Below, piece by piece: positions 14,922 through 14,930 of a stretch of 14,930 nucleotides of DNA. Source of the DNA: Lentzea sp. (GTDB taxonomy: Bacteria > Actinomycetota > Actinomycetes > Mycobacteriales > Pseudonocardiaceae); assembly GCA_030146905.1 (NCBI GenBank), contig JASLAV010000323.1, positions 1 through 14,930 on the forward strand. The letters are read 5' to 3'. Numbering within the stretch: position 1 is the stretch's first letter; every line of letters begins with the position of its first letter. Under the pieces are notes generated by a model. That model saw only the letters and a list, made by a program, of their open reading frames with translations. It was not told the DNA's origin and ran no database searches. A program made the translations under genes and the position numbers.

Positions 14922-14930
14922 CTGTCGGGC

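Overview
The window looks like chromosomal DNA from a high-GC actinomycete, most likely of the Pseudonocardiaceae (Lentzea/Saccharothrix/Actinosynnema type). The reasons are strong G/C preference at third codon positions, many GTG starts, chains of 1-11 bp gene overlaps, a GlnR-type operator at amtB, and the gene order amt-glnB-glnD-ffh...rpsP-KH-rimM-trmD, which is also the order known from Mycobacterium. The genus is an inference. Every gene except one reads on the minus strand, so transcription runs from high to low coordinates. No rRNA, tRNA, CRISPR array or transposase gene was seen.

Nitrogen block (14921 down to 10812): a GlnR-like box precedes amtB (ammonium channel), then glnB/glnK (PII) and glnD (PII nucleotidyltransferase). 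The first two overlap by 4 bp and glnD follows after 22 bp. Together they form one ammonium-sensing operon: transport, signal protein, and the enzyme that modifies it.

Accessory stretch (10535 to 8282): a secreted HAF-repeat protein, then a small P-loop kinase and a HAD-family hydrolase coupled by a GTGA overlap. Functions here are only known at family level. The HAD protein has Ala where phosphatases carry the general-acid Asp.

Secretion block (8256 to 5642): ffh (SRP54), probably leaderless, with a Gly/Pro/Met-rich tail, coupled by GTGA to a metal-dependent amidohydrolase.

Junction element (5529-5644): a 116-bp near-palindrome with 19-bp perfect inverted ends lies exactly between the stop codons of two convergent genes. 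It resembles a TA-flanked miniature transposable element or a large bidirectional terminator.

ECF41 module (5531 to 4026): a carboxymuconolactone-decarboxylase/AhpD-like protein (plus strand, the only one) diverges from an ECF41 (SigJ-type) sigma factor. The 147-bp gap holds two mirror-image promoter candidates, each TGTCACA-N16-YRTC. This matches the known self-recognising ECF41 arrangement and moves the sigma start to GTG 4904.

Leader and protease block (4025 to 2213): about 290 bp with several hairpins and a 15-codon ORF with a strong SD lead into a CPBP membrane protease, which is coupled by TGATG to pxpA (5-oxoprolinase subunit A). No pxpB/pxpC is present here.

Translation block (2090 to 143): rpsP, a KH-domain RNA-binding protein, rimM and trmD form a tight ribosome and tRNA maturation operon.
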